Origin: an uncultured SAR86 cluster bacterium
GTDB lineage: Bacteria; Pseudomonadota; Gammaproteobacteria; Magnimaribacterales; D2472
NCBI GenBank assembly: GCA_902556105.1
Contig: CACDUZ010000007.1
Coordinates: forward strand, 1 to 44,307
DNA: 44,307 bases
Direction of reading: 5' to 3'
The position numbers were made by a program, and so were the translations under genes. This document shows positions 36,865 to 44,307 of the stretch, piece by piece. The notes under the pieces were generated by a model, which worked only from the letters and a program-made list of their open reading frames with translations, made no database searches and had not been told where the DNA came from. Numbering within the stretch: the first letter of the stretch is position 1; every line of letters begins with the position of its first letter.

Positions 36865-37428
36865 ATGCATTTAGATAGTTGGGCTCAAAAAGCTAAGCAA
36901 ATGGGATATCGCTCCCGAGCAGTTTTTAAATTAGAAGAAATATTACACACGATAAAAAAAATAAAAAATAATAGTATTGTTTTAGATCTTGGAGCAGCAC
37001 CAGGAGGTTGGTCTCAATTTGTTAAAAAAAAATATCCTAATTCAAGGGTGTATTCTATAGATATCTTGGACATGCAACCTATTGATGGTGTTAGCTTCTT
37101 TATGGATAGTATTGAGAATATATCCAATATAGAACCAATATGGAAATTAAAGGGTGATTTTGATCTTGTAATTTCTGACATAGCCCCAAACTTAACTGGT
37201 ATAAATGCTGTTGATAGTGAAAATATATTCGAATTGAATAAATTAACTATCGAAGTTGCATCAAGTTTTTTGAAAACAGGCGGTTACTTAGTAATTAAAA
37301 CATTTCAGAATAGTATGTTAAAAAGTTTAAGAAAAGATATGGAATTATCATTCAAGATAGTTCAAACTTATAAACCTGCTGCATCAAAAAAACAATCAGG
37401 CGAAATATATCTTTATGGAGAAATGTAA
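36865..37428 (+). CDS. rlmE: 23S rRNA (U2552) 2'-O-ribose methyltransferase
   Basis: Methylates U2552 in the ribosomal A-loop during 50S maturation (FtsJ/RrmJ). The protein has 187 residues (E. coli 209). Seen directly: AKQMGYRSRAVFKL with K22, the SAM-binding LDLGAAPGGWSQ at 40-51, SDIAPNLTG with D105, VIKTFQ with K145, and SGEIYLYGEM with E180, completing the K-D-K-E tetrad. An in-frame TAA directly precedes the ATG, so the N-terminus truly lacks about 15-18 residues found in E. coli. It precedes ftsH by 3 bases, the conserved pair. Confidence 0.95.
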   Translation: MHLDSWAQKAKQMGYRSRAVFKLEEILHTIKKIKNNSIVLDLGAAPGGWSQFVKKKYPNSRVYSIDILDMQPIDGVSFFMDSIENISNIEPIWKLKGDFDLVISDIAPNLTGINAVDSENIFELNKLTIEVASSFLKTGGYLVIKTFQNSMLKSLRKDMELSFKIVQTYKPAASKKQSGEIYLYGEM

Positions 37429-37431
37429 TTT

Positions 37432-39342
37432 ATGAGTAGTTTTATCAGAAATTTAGTTGTATGGGTGGTTCTTGGCTCACTAATGATTTATGTATTCAAT
37501 AATATCGAGAATTCCTCTGCAAGAGAACAAATCAGCTATAGCCAATTTAAACAAGAAGTTCTATCTGATAGAGTTGCAAAGATTGTCTATAAGGGTGATC
37601 AGATGACAATAACAGGCGATCGTCTAGATGGTTCCAAATTTGAAACAACTCATCCAATTTTTAAAAGAGACGAAGTTTTAGAAAATGCTATTGAAGATAA
37701 TGGAGTAATAGCAGTTTATGAAAAAATAGAACAACCATCACTATTTTCACAACTTTTGGTTGGAGCATTTCCAATAATCTTATTGTTAGCAATATTTTTC
37801 TTCTTCATGCGTCAAATGCAAGGCGGCATGTCGGGTAAAGGTGGGCCAATGTCTTTTGGCAGAAGCAAAGCCAAACTAATGGAAGGTGGAAAAGTTAAGA
37901 CAACTTTTAAAGATGTTGCTGGTTGCGAAGAAGCTAAACAAGATGTTCAAGAATTAGTAGACTTTCTAAGAGACCCAACAAAATTTCAAAAGTTAGGAGG
38001 TAAAATTCCTAGAGGTGTTTTAATGGTAGGTCCTCCAGGAACAGGCAAAACACTTATTGCTAGAGCAGTTGCTGGTGAAGCAAAAGTACCATTCTTTACA
38101 ATCTCTGGTTCTGATTTTGTCGAAATGTTTGTCGGAGTGGGGGCTTCTAGAGTAAGAGATATGTTTGAACAAGCAAAAAAACAATCACCTTGTATAGTTT
38201 TTATAGACGAAATTGATGCAGTTGGGCGCCATAGAGGAGCAGGTCTTGGCGGTGGCCATGATGAAAGAGAGCAAACATTAAATCAGTTATTGGTTGAAAT
38301 GGATGGCTTTGAAGGAAATGATGGAGTTATTGTAATAGCAGCTACTAACAGACCAGACGTCTTAGATCCTGCGCTATTAAGACCTGGTAGATTTGATAGA
38401 CAAGTTGTGGTTGACCTTCCTGATATAAGAGGAAGAGAAGCAATACTCAAGGTTCATATGCGTAAAGTTCCTTTAGATGCAGATGTTGATCCGCTCGTCA
38501 TTGCAAGAGGAACGCCAGGATTTTCAGGTGCAGATTTAGCTAATTTAATTAATGAAGCTGCTTTGTTTGCAGCAAGATATTCTGACAAAAAAATCGATCA
38601 GTCGCATCTAGATTTAGCTAAAGATAAGATAATGATGGGAGCTGAAAGAAAATCTATGATTCTTAGTGAGGAACAAAAAAGAATTACTGCTTTTCATGAA
38701 GCTGGCCATGCAATTGTTGGAAGATTATGCCCGACTCATGATCCTGTTTATAAAGTAACTATCATTCCTAGAGGAAGAGCACTTGGAGTAACAATGTTTT
38801 TACCCGAAGAAGATACCTATATGCAAAGTAAAGAGTATCTTTTAGGTAGAATAACTACTTTATTTGGTGGAAGAATAGCTGAGAGCATTATTAATGGTTA
38901 CCAGGGTATAACTACTGGAGCATCTAATGATATTGAAGTAGCTACAGGAATTGCAACTAATATGGTAACTAAGTGGGGTTTTTCAGATGAATTGGGGACA
39001 ATTAAGTATGGGGAAGATGAAGGAAGCCCATTCTTAGGTAGGTCTGCCTCAAATCCTGCACAAATTAGAAGCGATCAAACATCTAAATTAATCGATTCAG
39101 AAGTAAAAGCCATAATCGATTCATGTTATGAAAGAGCTGAAAAACTTCTAAAAGAAAACCTTGATAAGTTAAATATTATGGCTGATGCATTACTTAAATA
39201 TGAAACTATTGGAGTGGAGCAAATCGATGATATTATGGCTGGCGCTACTCCTAGAGAACCCAAAGGCTGGTCTGATGATGATTCTCCTAAAGGAAAATCT
39301 AGTAAAAAAACATCAATAAAAGGTGCTGCAGAAGAGTTATAA
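37432..39342 (+). CDS. ftsH: ATP-dependent zinc metalloprotease FtsH
   Basis: Membrane-anchored AAA+ protease that degrades unassembled membrane proteins and, in E. coli, LpxC, so it helps balance LPS and phospholipid. The protein has 636 residues (E. coli 644). Seen directly: two transmembrane segments (about 6-23 and 104-124), Walker A GPPGTGKT at 200-207, Walker [12 protein letters not shown], the second region of homology [21 protein letters not shown], and the zinc site HEAGH at 422-426. The C-terminal tail is polar and Ser/Lys-rich. A GGAG sequence lies upstream of the ATG. glmM follows without folP. Confidence 0.98.
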   Translation: MSSFIRNLVVWVVLGSLMIYVFNNIENSSAREQISYSQFKQEVLSDRVAKIVYKGDQMTITGDRLDGSKFETTHPIFKRDEVLENAIEDNGVIAVYEKIEQPSLFSQLLVGAFPIILLLAIFFFFMRQMQGGMSGKGGPMSFGRSKAKLMEGGKVKTTFKDVAGCEEAKQDVQELVDFLRDPTKFQKLGGKIPRGVLMVGPPGTGKTLIARAVAGEAKVPFFTISGSDFVEMFVGVGASRVRDMFEQAKKQSPCIVFIDEIDAVGRHRGAGLGGGHDEREQTLNQLLVEMDGFEGNDGVIVIAATNRPDVLDPALLRPGRFDRQVVVDLPDIRGREAILKVHMRKVPLDADVDPLVIARGTPGFSGADLANLINEAALFAARYSDKKIDQSHLDLAKDKIMMGAERKSMILSEEQKRITAFHEAGHAIVGRLCPTHDPVYKVTIIPRGRALGVTMFLPEEDTYMQSKEYLLGRITTLFGGRIAESIINGYQGITTGASNDIEVATGIATNMVTKWGFSDELGTIKYGEDEGSPFLGRSASNPAQIRSDQTSKLIDSEVKAIIDSCYERAEKLLKENLDKLNIMADALLKYETIGVEQIDDIMAGATPREPKGWSDDDSPKGKSSKKTSIKGAAEEL

Positions 39343-39351
39343 TTCTTTTCC

Positions 39352-40674
39352 ATGAGTTTAAAATTTGGCACTGACGGTATAAGGGGACCCGTCGAGAGCA
39401 TAATTACACCCGAAGCTTGTCTTAAAATTGGCCATGCTACTGGCTTTGTTATGAAAGAGCTTGGCTGGGACACTGTTGTTATAGGAAAAGATACGAGAAT
39501 ATCTGGATATATGCTTGAGTCTGCTCTTCAAGCTGGCTTCATTGCAGCTGGTGTAAATGTTCGACTTCTTGGACCCATACCAACTCCAGGGGTAGCATAC
39601 TTAACAAAAACTTTAAGAAATAAATTTGGTGTTGTCATTAGTGCATCTCATAATGACTTTCTTGATAACGGCATTAAAATTTTTAATGAAGGTGGCGAAA
39701 AAATCTCAAGAGATATTGAGAAGAGAATTGAAAAGTATTTGGCATCAGATCTTTCCCCAGTTGGCACATCTAATATAGGCAAAGCTTATAGATTCGATGA
39801 GTCTGGACCTAGATACATCGAGTTTTGTAAATCCACGGTACCCTCTGATATATCATTCTCGTCCTTAAGAATTGTCTTGGATTGTGCAAATGGAGCTTGC
39901 TACAAAGTAAGCCCTGAAGTCTTCGAGGAGCTAGGCGCTGAAGTCATTACAATAGGAAATGAACCGGATGGATATAATATAAACCAAGATTGCGGATCAA
40001 CTCATCCAGAAGTTATCAAGGAAGCAGTAATTAAACATAGGGCAGATTATGGTATTTCTTTAGATGGAGATGGCGACAGAGTTATATTAGTTGATGAGAA
40101 GGGTAACTTACTTGATGGTGATGACCTTTTATATATATTAGCCTTTTCAAATCCAAACAGAACTGGTGAATGGTCAGGAGTTGTAGGAACTCAAATGAGT
40201 AATCTTGGGCTTGAACAAGGTATTCAAAAACTGGGATATAAATTTGTTAGAGCAGATGTTGGCGATAAATATGTAAGTGAAATGCTAACAAAAAAAGGTT
40301 GGATGCTTGGCGGTGAAACATCAGGTCATATTATCTGCAAAGATCTAGTTAGTACTGGAGATGGAACCATTGCAGCTTTAAAAGTAATTTCTTCATTACT
40401 TTTATTAGAAAAAAAACCAAGCGAGGTATTAAGCAATTATACTAAAATTCCTCAAATTAACGTTGCTGTTAAAGTCTCTAATAAGGATATTATTAACGAT
40501 AAGGAATTAATATCGTTTTTAAAAGATATTGAATCTGATATCACCATTGGAAGGGTGTTGGTAAGACCTTCAGGCACAGAACCAAAGATTAGAATTATGG
40601 TTGAAGCCTCTGAGAAAAAAGTTGCTGAGAAGTTTGCAAAAGATATTGAAAAAATTATTAGGTCAAAAGCATGA
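39352..40674 (+). CDS. glmM: Phosphoglucosamine mutase
   Basis: Converts glucosamine-6-phosphate to glucosamine-1-phosphate, feeding UDP-GlcNAc for peptidoglycan and for LpxA. The protein has 440 residues (E. coli 445). Seen directly: KFGTDGIRG at 4-12, the phosphoserine loop VVISASHND with S99, the metal loop SLDGDGDRVILVD, GGETSGHII and the phosphate-binding RPSGTEPKIRIMVE. The pyrimidine-rich sequence before the ATG has no Shine-Dalgarno; a TATAAT (39338-39343) that includes the ftsH stop ends 8 bases upstream. The TGA stop overlaps tpiA. Confidence 0.97.
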   Translation: MSLKFGTDGIRGPVESIITPEACLKIGHATGFVMKELGWDTVVIGKDTRISGYMLESALQAGFIAAGVNVRLLGPIPTPGVAYLTKTLRNKFGVVISASHNDFLDNGIKIFNEGGEKISRDIEKRIEKYLASDLSPVGTSNIGKAYRFDESGPRYIEFCKSTVPSDISFSSLRIVLDCANGACYKVSPEVFEELGAEVITIGNEPDGYNINQDCGSTHPEVIKEAVIKHRADYGISLDGDGDRVILVDEKGNLLDGDDLLYILAFSNPNRTGEWSGVVGTQMSNLGLEQGIQKLGYKFVRADVGDKYVSEMLTKKGWMLGGETSGHIICKDLVSTGDGTIAALKVISSLLLLEKKPSEVLSNYTKIPQINVAVKVSNKDIINDKELISFLKDIESDITIGRVLVRPSGTEPKIRIMVEASEKKVAEKFAKDIEKIIRSKA

Positions 40675-41402
40675 TTATTGCCAATTGGAAATGTAATGGT
40701 AGTACCGAAATGTATAAGACATGGAGTGTTGATTTCTCCAATGAGCTATTACATAAAAAAGATACTTATTTGGGAATAGCTCCACCTTCAATATATTTTG
40801 GTGATATTAAAAGTTACCTCACCTGCATCCCATTCATAGGGGTTCAAGATGTTGATTACTTGGATGGTCCAAGAACTGGTGCTATCTCGGTTGATATGTT
40901 GATTGATATGGATTGCAATTTTTCAATTGTAGGACATTCAGAAAGGCGTCAGCTATTTAATGAGGACAATGAGTTAATAAAAAAGAAAATTGAAAGTCTA
41001 AATAATAAAATTATGACTGTGCTTTGCATTGGAGAAACTATGGTGGAAAGTCAAAAAGGCAGCACTAAAAATATTCTTGAGGAGCAGTTAGGAATAATAA
41101 AAGGCCTGGAGCTAAATGAATCTTTTACAGTAGCATATGAACCAGTTTGGGCTATTGGTTCAGGCCTAACACCGGAGCCAAATGATATTAATGAAATTCA
41201 TAAATATATAAAAGATGTTGTACAATCCTATTCTGCCAATAATCACATACCAGGTGTTTTGTATGGTGGAAGTGTTACAGATATAAATGCTGAAAGCTTT
41301 TTTAAAAAACAATATGTAGATGGTGCATTGGTTGGTGGAGCTTCATTAAAAGGGGCTTCTTTTGCAAAAATAGTAAATATTTTTAATGGAATGAAACAAT
41401 AA
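40671..41402 (+). CDS. tpiA: Triosephosphate isomerase
   Basis: Interconverts dihydroxyacetone phosphate and glyceraldehyde-3-phosphate. The protein has 243 residues (E. coli 255). Seen directly: the catalytic K7 in IANWKCNG, H89 in VGHSERRQLF, E157 in AYEPVWAIGSG, and a phosphate-gripping YGGSV and GGASLKG. The N-terminus is a few residues shorter than usual. The dimer-interface loop that normally reads close to GAFTGE is GPRTGA here. It overlaps glmM (ATGA) and secG (TAATG), the tpiA-secG order being widely conserved. Confidence 0.96.
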   Translation: MIIANWKCNGSTEMYKTWSVDFSNELLHKKDTYLGIAPPSIYFGDIKSYLTCIPFIGVQDVDYLDGPRTGAISVDMLIDMDCNFSIVGHSERRQLFNEDNELIKKKIESLNNKIMTVLCIGETMVESQKGSTKNILEEQLGIIKGLELNESFTVAYEPVWAIGSGLTPEPNDINEIHKYIKDVVQSYSANNHIPGVLYGGSVTDINAESFFKKQYVDGALVGGASLKGASFAKIVNIFNGMKQ

Positions 41403-41713
41403 TGATAATTTTTTTAACAGTTATATCCGTTCTACTAGCAATCGTTATAATTGCAGTGGTATTACTTCAACAAGGAAAAGGCTCTGATTTAGGGTCTGCA
41501 TTTGGTGGTGGATCATCAAATTCAATGTTTGGAGCTCTTGGCCCCTCTAATTTTCTCGGTAAATTTACATACATAATTGTAGGTTTGTGGCTTATTCTTT
41601 CCCTTCTTCTTGCATATCTGCTAAAGAATGAAAATACTGAAGTTATTTTTGAAACCCCATTGATTGAAGAGGCCATTGAAGAAGGATTATCTGACGAAAT
41701 ACCCTTGGAATAG
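41402..41713 (+). CDS. secG: Preprotein translocase subunit SecG
   Basis: Small subunit of the SecYEG channel. The protein has 103 residues (E. coli 110). Seen directly: a first hydrophobic segment (IIFLTVISVLLAIVIIAVVLLQ), the conserved QQGKGSDLGSAFGGGSSNSMFG, a second hydrophobic segment (YIIVGLWLILSLLLAYLL) and a short acidic tail. The start overlaps the tpiA stop by one base. Its stop lies only 5 bases from the 3' end of a tRNA-Leu gene on the other strand, so no terminator fits between them. Confidence 0.96.
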   Translation: MIIFLTVISVLLAIVIIAVVLLQQGKGSDLGSAFGGGSSNSMFGALGPSNFLGKFTYIIVGLWLILSLLLAYLLKNENTEVIFETPLIEEAIEEGLSDEIPLE

Positions 41714-41718
41714 TTTAT

Positions 41719-41805
41719 TGGTGCCGAAAGCGGGACTTGAACCCGCACGAGTTTTCACTCACTAGCCCCTCAAGCTAGCGTGTCTACCAATTCCACCACT
41801 TCGGC
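41719..41805 (-). tRNA. leuU: tRNA-Leu (anticodon GAG)
   Basis: An 87-base class II tRNA with encoded CCA (41721-41719). Seen directly: acceptor GCCGAAG paired with TTTCGGC, discriminator A, anticodon stem CTAGC/GCTAG around loop TTGAGGG giving anticodon GAG (41771-41769), a long variable arm and a T-arm GCGGG-TTCAAGT-CCCGC. It resembles E. coli tRNA-Leu species. In E. coli leuU lies downstream of secG on the same strand; here it faces secG. The symbol rests on anticodon and location. Confidence 0.96.
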
Positions 41806-41817
41806 AAAAAGAACAAA

Positions 41818-41823
41818 ATTATA
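41818..41823 (-). promoter_or_regulatory. -10 box for tRNA-Leu
   Basis: A perfect TATAAT on the minus strand ends 12 bases before the mature 5' end of tRNA-Leu. The -35 region is poor at 16-18 base spacing. It lies in the 95-base gap shared with the oppositely directed tRNA-fMet promoter. Confidence 0.5.
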
Positions 41824-41856
41824 ACAATATTATGTTTGTTCTAATACAAAATAAAC

Positions 41857-41885
41857 TTGACCAATCATAGTTACTTTCATAAACT
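41857..41885 (+). promoter_or_regulatory. Promoter of tRNA-fMet
   Basis: TTGACC (41857-41862), a 17-base spacer, and TAAACT (41880-41885) form the best sigma-70-type promoter in the window. The predicted start is near 41892, giving a leader of under 10 bases. The stretch between -10 and tRNA contains GC-rich CGCTGCG, a feature of growth-rate-controlled stable RNA promoters. Confidence 0.65.
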
Positions 41886-41900
41886 TCATGTTCGCTGCGT

Positions 41901-41977
<77 letters not shown>

Positions 41978-41996
41978 CAGTTATATATTTTTTTGT

Positions 41997-42016
41997 GGGG
42001 CAAATGCCCCTTTTTT
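41997..42016 (+). terminator. Intrinsic terminator between tRNA-fMet and rimP
   Basis: GGGGC-AAAT-GCCCC (5-bp G/C stem, tetraloop; an extra A-T pair is possible) is followed by six T (42011-42016). It begins 20 bases after the tRNA and the T-run ends 8 bases before the rimP ATG. It should end most tRNA-fMet transcripts and leave rimP-nusA-infB to read-through. No other clear intrinsic terminator was found in the window. Confidence 0.75.
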
Positions 42017-42024
42017 GTATAAAA

Positions 42025-42516
42025 ATGAACATAGAAGAATTTAAAAATATTATCGAACCTATTGTAAATAGGAATGATTGTATGGTTTGGGGAATTGAGA
42101 TTTTAAGAGGAAAAAAAAGAATTACTTTGAGGATTTACATAGATTCTGAGGATAGTAATGTTGACATATCAGATTGTGAAAATATATCAAAAGATCTTTC
42201 TTATGAGCCTATGATTGATTCTCATCTTGGAGATGATTACATTTTAGAAGTCTCAACACCGGGTGTTGACAGAAAGTTTTTTGATGTCCGTCAACTGAGT
42301 AGCTTTATAGGAGAAGATCTAGAATTTAAAACTAGAGATATGTATGAAGGAAAAAGGAAATTTATCGGAAAATTGATCAAATGCGACGACTCATACTTTT
42401 CAATTTCAAATAAAAATATGGCTAGCGAATTAAAATTTAAATTTTCAGATGTCGATTTTTGTAAGCTGAAACCAAACTATAATGATTTAATAAAGGAATA
42501 CTCTCATGCAAAGTAA
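42025..42516 (+). CDS. rimP: Ribosome maturation factor RimP
   Basis: Assists 30S subunit assembly. From this start the protein has 163 residues (E. coli 150). Seen directly: IEEFKNIIEPIV, a WGIEILRGKKRITLRIYID beta segment, ISDCENISKDLSYE, the conserved YILEVSTPGVDRKFF, and a C-terminal Sm-like domain. The reading frame is open far upstream, but that extension would translate the tRNA gene and terminator; the ATG at 42025 fits the family. No Shine-Dalgarno precedes it. It overlaps nusA by 11 bases. Confidence 0.94.
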   Translation: MNIEEFKNIIEPIVNRNDCMVWGIEILRGKKRITLRIYIDSEDSNVDISDCENISKDLSYEPMIDSHLGDDYILEVSTPGVDRKFFDVRQLSSFIGEDLEFKTRDMYEGKRKFIGKLIKCDDSYFSISNKNMASELKFKFSDVDFCKLKPNYNDLIKEYSHAK

Positions 42517-43966
42517 TGAAATATTAACAGTTGTCGACTCAGTATCGACTGAAAAAGGTTTAGATAAAAGTGTAATCTTTAATGCTATTGAGATTGCAAT
42601 AGCCTCAGCATCTCAAAGGCATTTTCATGAAGATGCAGATCTTTATGTTCTTATAGACAGGGATACAGGAGAATATAAAACTCATAGGAATTGGATTGTT
42701 TTTGATGTCTCTGATGAAGAGTTTCACCATGAAACTCATATTTCTAAAGAAGACTCTGGGCTTGAGATAGGAGAAACCTTTTCAAAGGAGCAAGAAAATA
42801 TTCCTTTTGGTAGGATTGAAACTCAAGCTGCGCGTCAGGTTATGTTGCAAAAAGTAAGAGAAGCTGAAAGAGAAAAGGTAGTTGAACAATTTAAATCACA
42901 GAACAATAAACTTGTATCAGGATCAGTAAAAAGAGTTACCAGGGATAATATTATTGTTGATATTACCTATGAGGCAGAAGCCTTATTACCAAGAGATAAA
43001 TTAATGCCAGGAGAGATATATAAGATAAACGATAGAATAAGAGCAATCCTACAAATAGTAGAAGTTGAAGGAAGAGGTCCTCAGCTAATGTTGAACCGCT
43101 CTTGCCCAGAGATGGTTACAGAATTATTTAGCATTGAAGTCCCTGAAATTAATGAAGACATAATTGAAATTCGTGGAGTTGCAAGAGACGCAGGATCAAG
43201 ATCAAAAATAGCTGTCAAAACTAATGATGGAAGAATTGATCCAGTTGGAGCTTGTGTAGGTATGAGGGGCTCAAGAGTTCAAGCTGTATCATCTGAACTT
43301 GGCAATGAGAGAATTGACATAATTATTTATGACGATAACCCAGCACAGCTAGTAATAAATGCTTTATCGCCTGCAAAAGTTGAATCTATAGTTATGGATG
43401 AAGACTCTAGATCAATGGATATTGCTGTAAACGAAGACAACTTAGCCTTAGCAATTGGTTCAAGGGGACAAAATATCAGATTAGCTTCAAAACTAGTTGG
43501 ATGGAATTTAAATATAATAAGTAACGAAGAAGCAGAAGCAAAAGTTAAAGTTGATGAAACAGAGTTCTTAGCAAACATTATTGATAGTCTTGGTGTGCAA
43601 GAAGATATTGCTGAAAAAATTATTTCAAGCGGTTTTTTAAGCTTTGATGATATCGCTTATGCTGAAAATGACTCATTTAAAAACTATATTGAGTCAGAAG
43701 ATGAAATAAATAGAATCAAGTCAGCTGCAGAAGATGCTGCTCTTTTAGAGGCCATGGGAGCTGTAACAGAAGAAGAGGACAATGTTGAATCTTTAGAAGG
43801 TTTAAGTCTAGATGAAGAAAATATAAAAAAACTATCTAATAAAGGTATAAAAAATAAAGACGATCTTGCTGAGCTGTCAATTGACGAACTTCAAGACATT
43901 ATTGAAATATCTGAGGACGATGCCTCAAAAATGATAATGAAAGCAAGAGAACATTGGTTTAATTAA
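42506..43966 (+). CDS. nusA: Transcription termination/antitermination protein NusA
   Basis: Binds RNA polymerase and nascent RNA to control pausing, termination and antitermination. The protein has 486 residues (E. coli 495). Domains in order: N-terminal polymerase-binding (1 to about 130, with GRIETQAARQVMLQKVREAER), S1 (about 132-200), KH1 with DPVGACVGMRGSRVQAV, KH2 with AIGSRGQNIRLASKLVGW, and two acidic C-terminal helix-hairpin-helix repeats (about 355-415 and 430-480). An AAGGA ribosome binding site lies inside the rimP 3' end. NusA is known to repress its own operon in E. coli, relevant to the terminator upstream. Confidence 0.97.
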   Translation: MQSNEILTVVDSVSTEKGLDKSVIFNAIEIAIASASQRHFHEDADLYVLIDRDTGEYKTHRNWIVFDVSDEEFHHETHISKEDSGLEIGETFSKEQENIPFGRIETQAARQVMLQKVREAEREKVVEQFKSQNNKLVSGSVKRVTRDNIIVDITYEAEALLPRDKLMPGEIYKINDRIRAILQIVEVEGRGPQLMLNRSCPEMVTELFSIEVPEINEDIIEIRGVARDAGSRSKIAVKTNDGRIDPVGACVGMRGSRVQAVSSELGNERIDIIIYDDNPAQLVINALSPAKVESIVMDEDSRSMDIAVNEDNLALAIGSRGQNIRLASKLVGWNLNIISNEEAEAKVKVDETEFLANIIDSLGVQEDIAEKIISSGFLSFDDIAYAENDSFKNYIESEDEINRIKSAAEDAALLEAMGAVTEEEDNVESLEGLSLDEENIKKLSNKGIKNKDDLAELSIDELQDIIEISEDDASKMIMKAREHWFN

Positions 43967-43979
43967 TTAAGGAAATATT

Positions 43980-44307
43980 TTGGGAATAACAGTAAAAGAT
44001 TTTGCTAAAACTTTAAAGATTTCTGATAAAGCTCTTATAGAGCGAATGCAGAAAGCGGGCTTATCGCATAGCAAAAGTTCTGATGAAATAACCCCATCAG
44101 ATAAACAGGCGCTTTTAAAATTTCTTAAAGGTGCAAAGTCACCCACAAAATCTGTTACTTCTGAATCTGGTGTAACTGTAACTTCGAAAGGAAAATCTTC
44201 ATCTTCAACATCTTCTACTAAAAGTTACTCTGATAATATTGAAGCTAAAAGAGCTGCAGCATCCGAACAGCTCAAAGAGCAACAAACGAAAAGAGAAGAA
44301 CAGCTCA
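43980..44307 (+). CDS. infB: Translation initiation factor IF-2, N-terminal part
   Basis: GTPase that recruits initiator tRNA to the 30S subunit. Only about 109 N-terminal residues are in the window. Seen directly: the IF2 N-terminal domain as ITVKDFAKTLKISDKALIERM followed by QKAGLSHSKSSDEITPSDKQALLKFL, then a Ser/Thr/Lys-rich linker and a charged Glu/Lys/Gln/Arg helix, as usual for IF-2. The start is TTG with AAGGAA 5-10 bases upstream; the next ATG (residue 23) would delete the domain. It follows nusA by 13 bases. Confidence 0.93.
   Translation, partial: MGITVKDFAKTLKISDKALIERMQKAGLSHSKSSDEITPSDKQALLKFLKGAKSPTKSVTSESGVTVTSKGKSSSSTSSTKSYSDNIEAKRAAASEQLKEQQTKREEQL

Noticed and set aside
39126..39473. 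115-codon frame antisense across the ftsH-glmM junction
   Set aside because: It overlaps conserved coding on both sides and reads like reverse-strand noise.

Overview
The window is a gene-dense, AT-rich (by eye roughly one third G+C) chromosomal segment of a gammaproteobacterium. Gene order is classic for that class: cdsA-dxr-rseP-bamA-skp-lpxD-fabZ-lpxA-lpxB-rnhB-dnaE in the Pseudomonas-type arrangement, pepA/valS, lptFG, map-glnD-dapD, carAB-greA-rlmE-ftsH-glmM-tpiA-secG, and tRNA-fMet-rimP-nusA-infB. The low G+C, near-absence of intergenic DNA, overlapping genes and shortened proteins suggest a streamlined marine lineage such as SAR86 or a relative. That placement is inference and was not tested phylogenetically.

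Layout. 1-13210 (+): one long envelope/replication operon covering phospholipid (cdsA), isoprenoid (dxr), site-2 protease (rseP), outer-membrane assembly (bamA, skp), lipid A synthesis (lpxD, fabZ, lpxA, lpxB), RNase HII and the replicase alpha subunit. 13213-14954 (+): tilS and an enoyl-CoA hydratase-like gene. 14951-16609 (-): leuA. 16641-17525 (+): holD-rimI. 17526-18005 (-): a Cys-type glutathione peroxidase. 18075-18536 (+): elaA. 18526-22281 (-): pepA-valS. 22349-24543 (+): lptF-lptG. 24540-24950 (-): an RDD membrane protein. 24990-26465 (+): a POT-family peptide transporter, followed by a possible 40-codon basic ORF. 26558-31886 (-): map-glnD-dapD-dapE (start-Met removal, nitrogen signalling, lysine/peptidoglycan precursor). 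32039-41713 (+): carA-carB-greA-rlmE-ftsH-glmM-tpiA-secG. 41719-41805 (-): tRNA-Leu(GAG). 41901-44307 (+): tRNA-fMet, an intrinsic terminator, then rimP-nusA-infB, with infB running off the right edge.

The genes work mainly in two linked programmes. One is outer-membrane construction: lipid A (lpxA/B/D, fabZ), LPS export (lptFG), beta-barrel insertion (bamA, skp), peptidoglycan precursors (glmM, dapD/E) and membrane proteases (rseP, ftsH). The other is core information processing: dnaE, holD, rnhB, nusA, greA, infB, rimP, rlmE, tilS, valS, map and two tRNAs. No intergenic stretch exceeds about 150 bases.

I found no CRISPR array, mobile element, defence island, biosynthetic cluster or obviously new multigene system. 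The points most worth following are: TATAAT-type boxes 6-9 nt upstream of several start codons, suggesting leaderless mRNAs; a ValS lacking the C-terminal coiled-coil part; an initiator tRNA with a U1.U72 mismatch; a tRNA-Leu inverted relative to its usual orientation; a terminator wedged between tRNA-fMet and rimP; and a small basic ORF downstream of the transporter.
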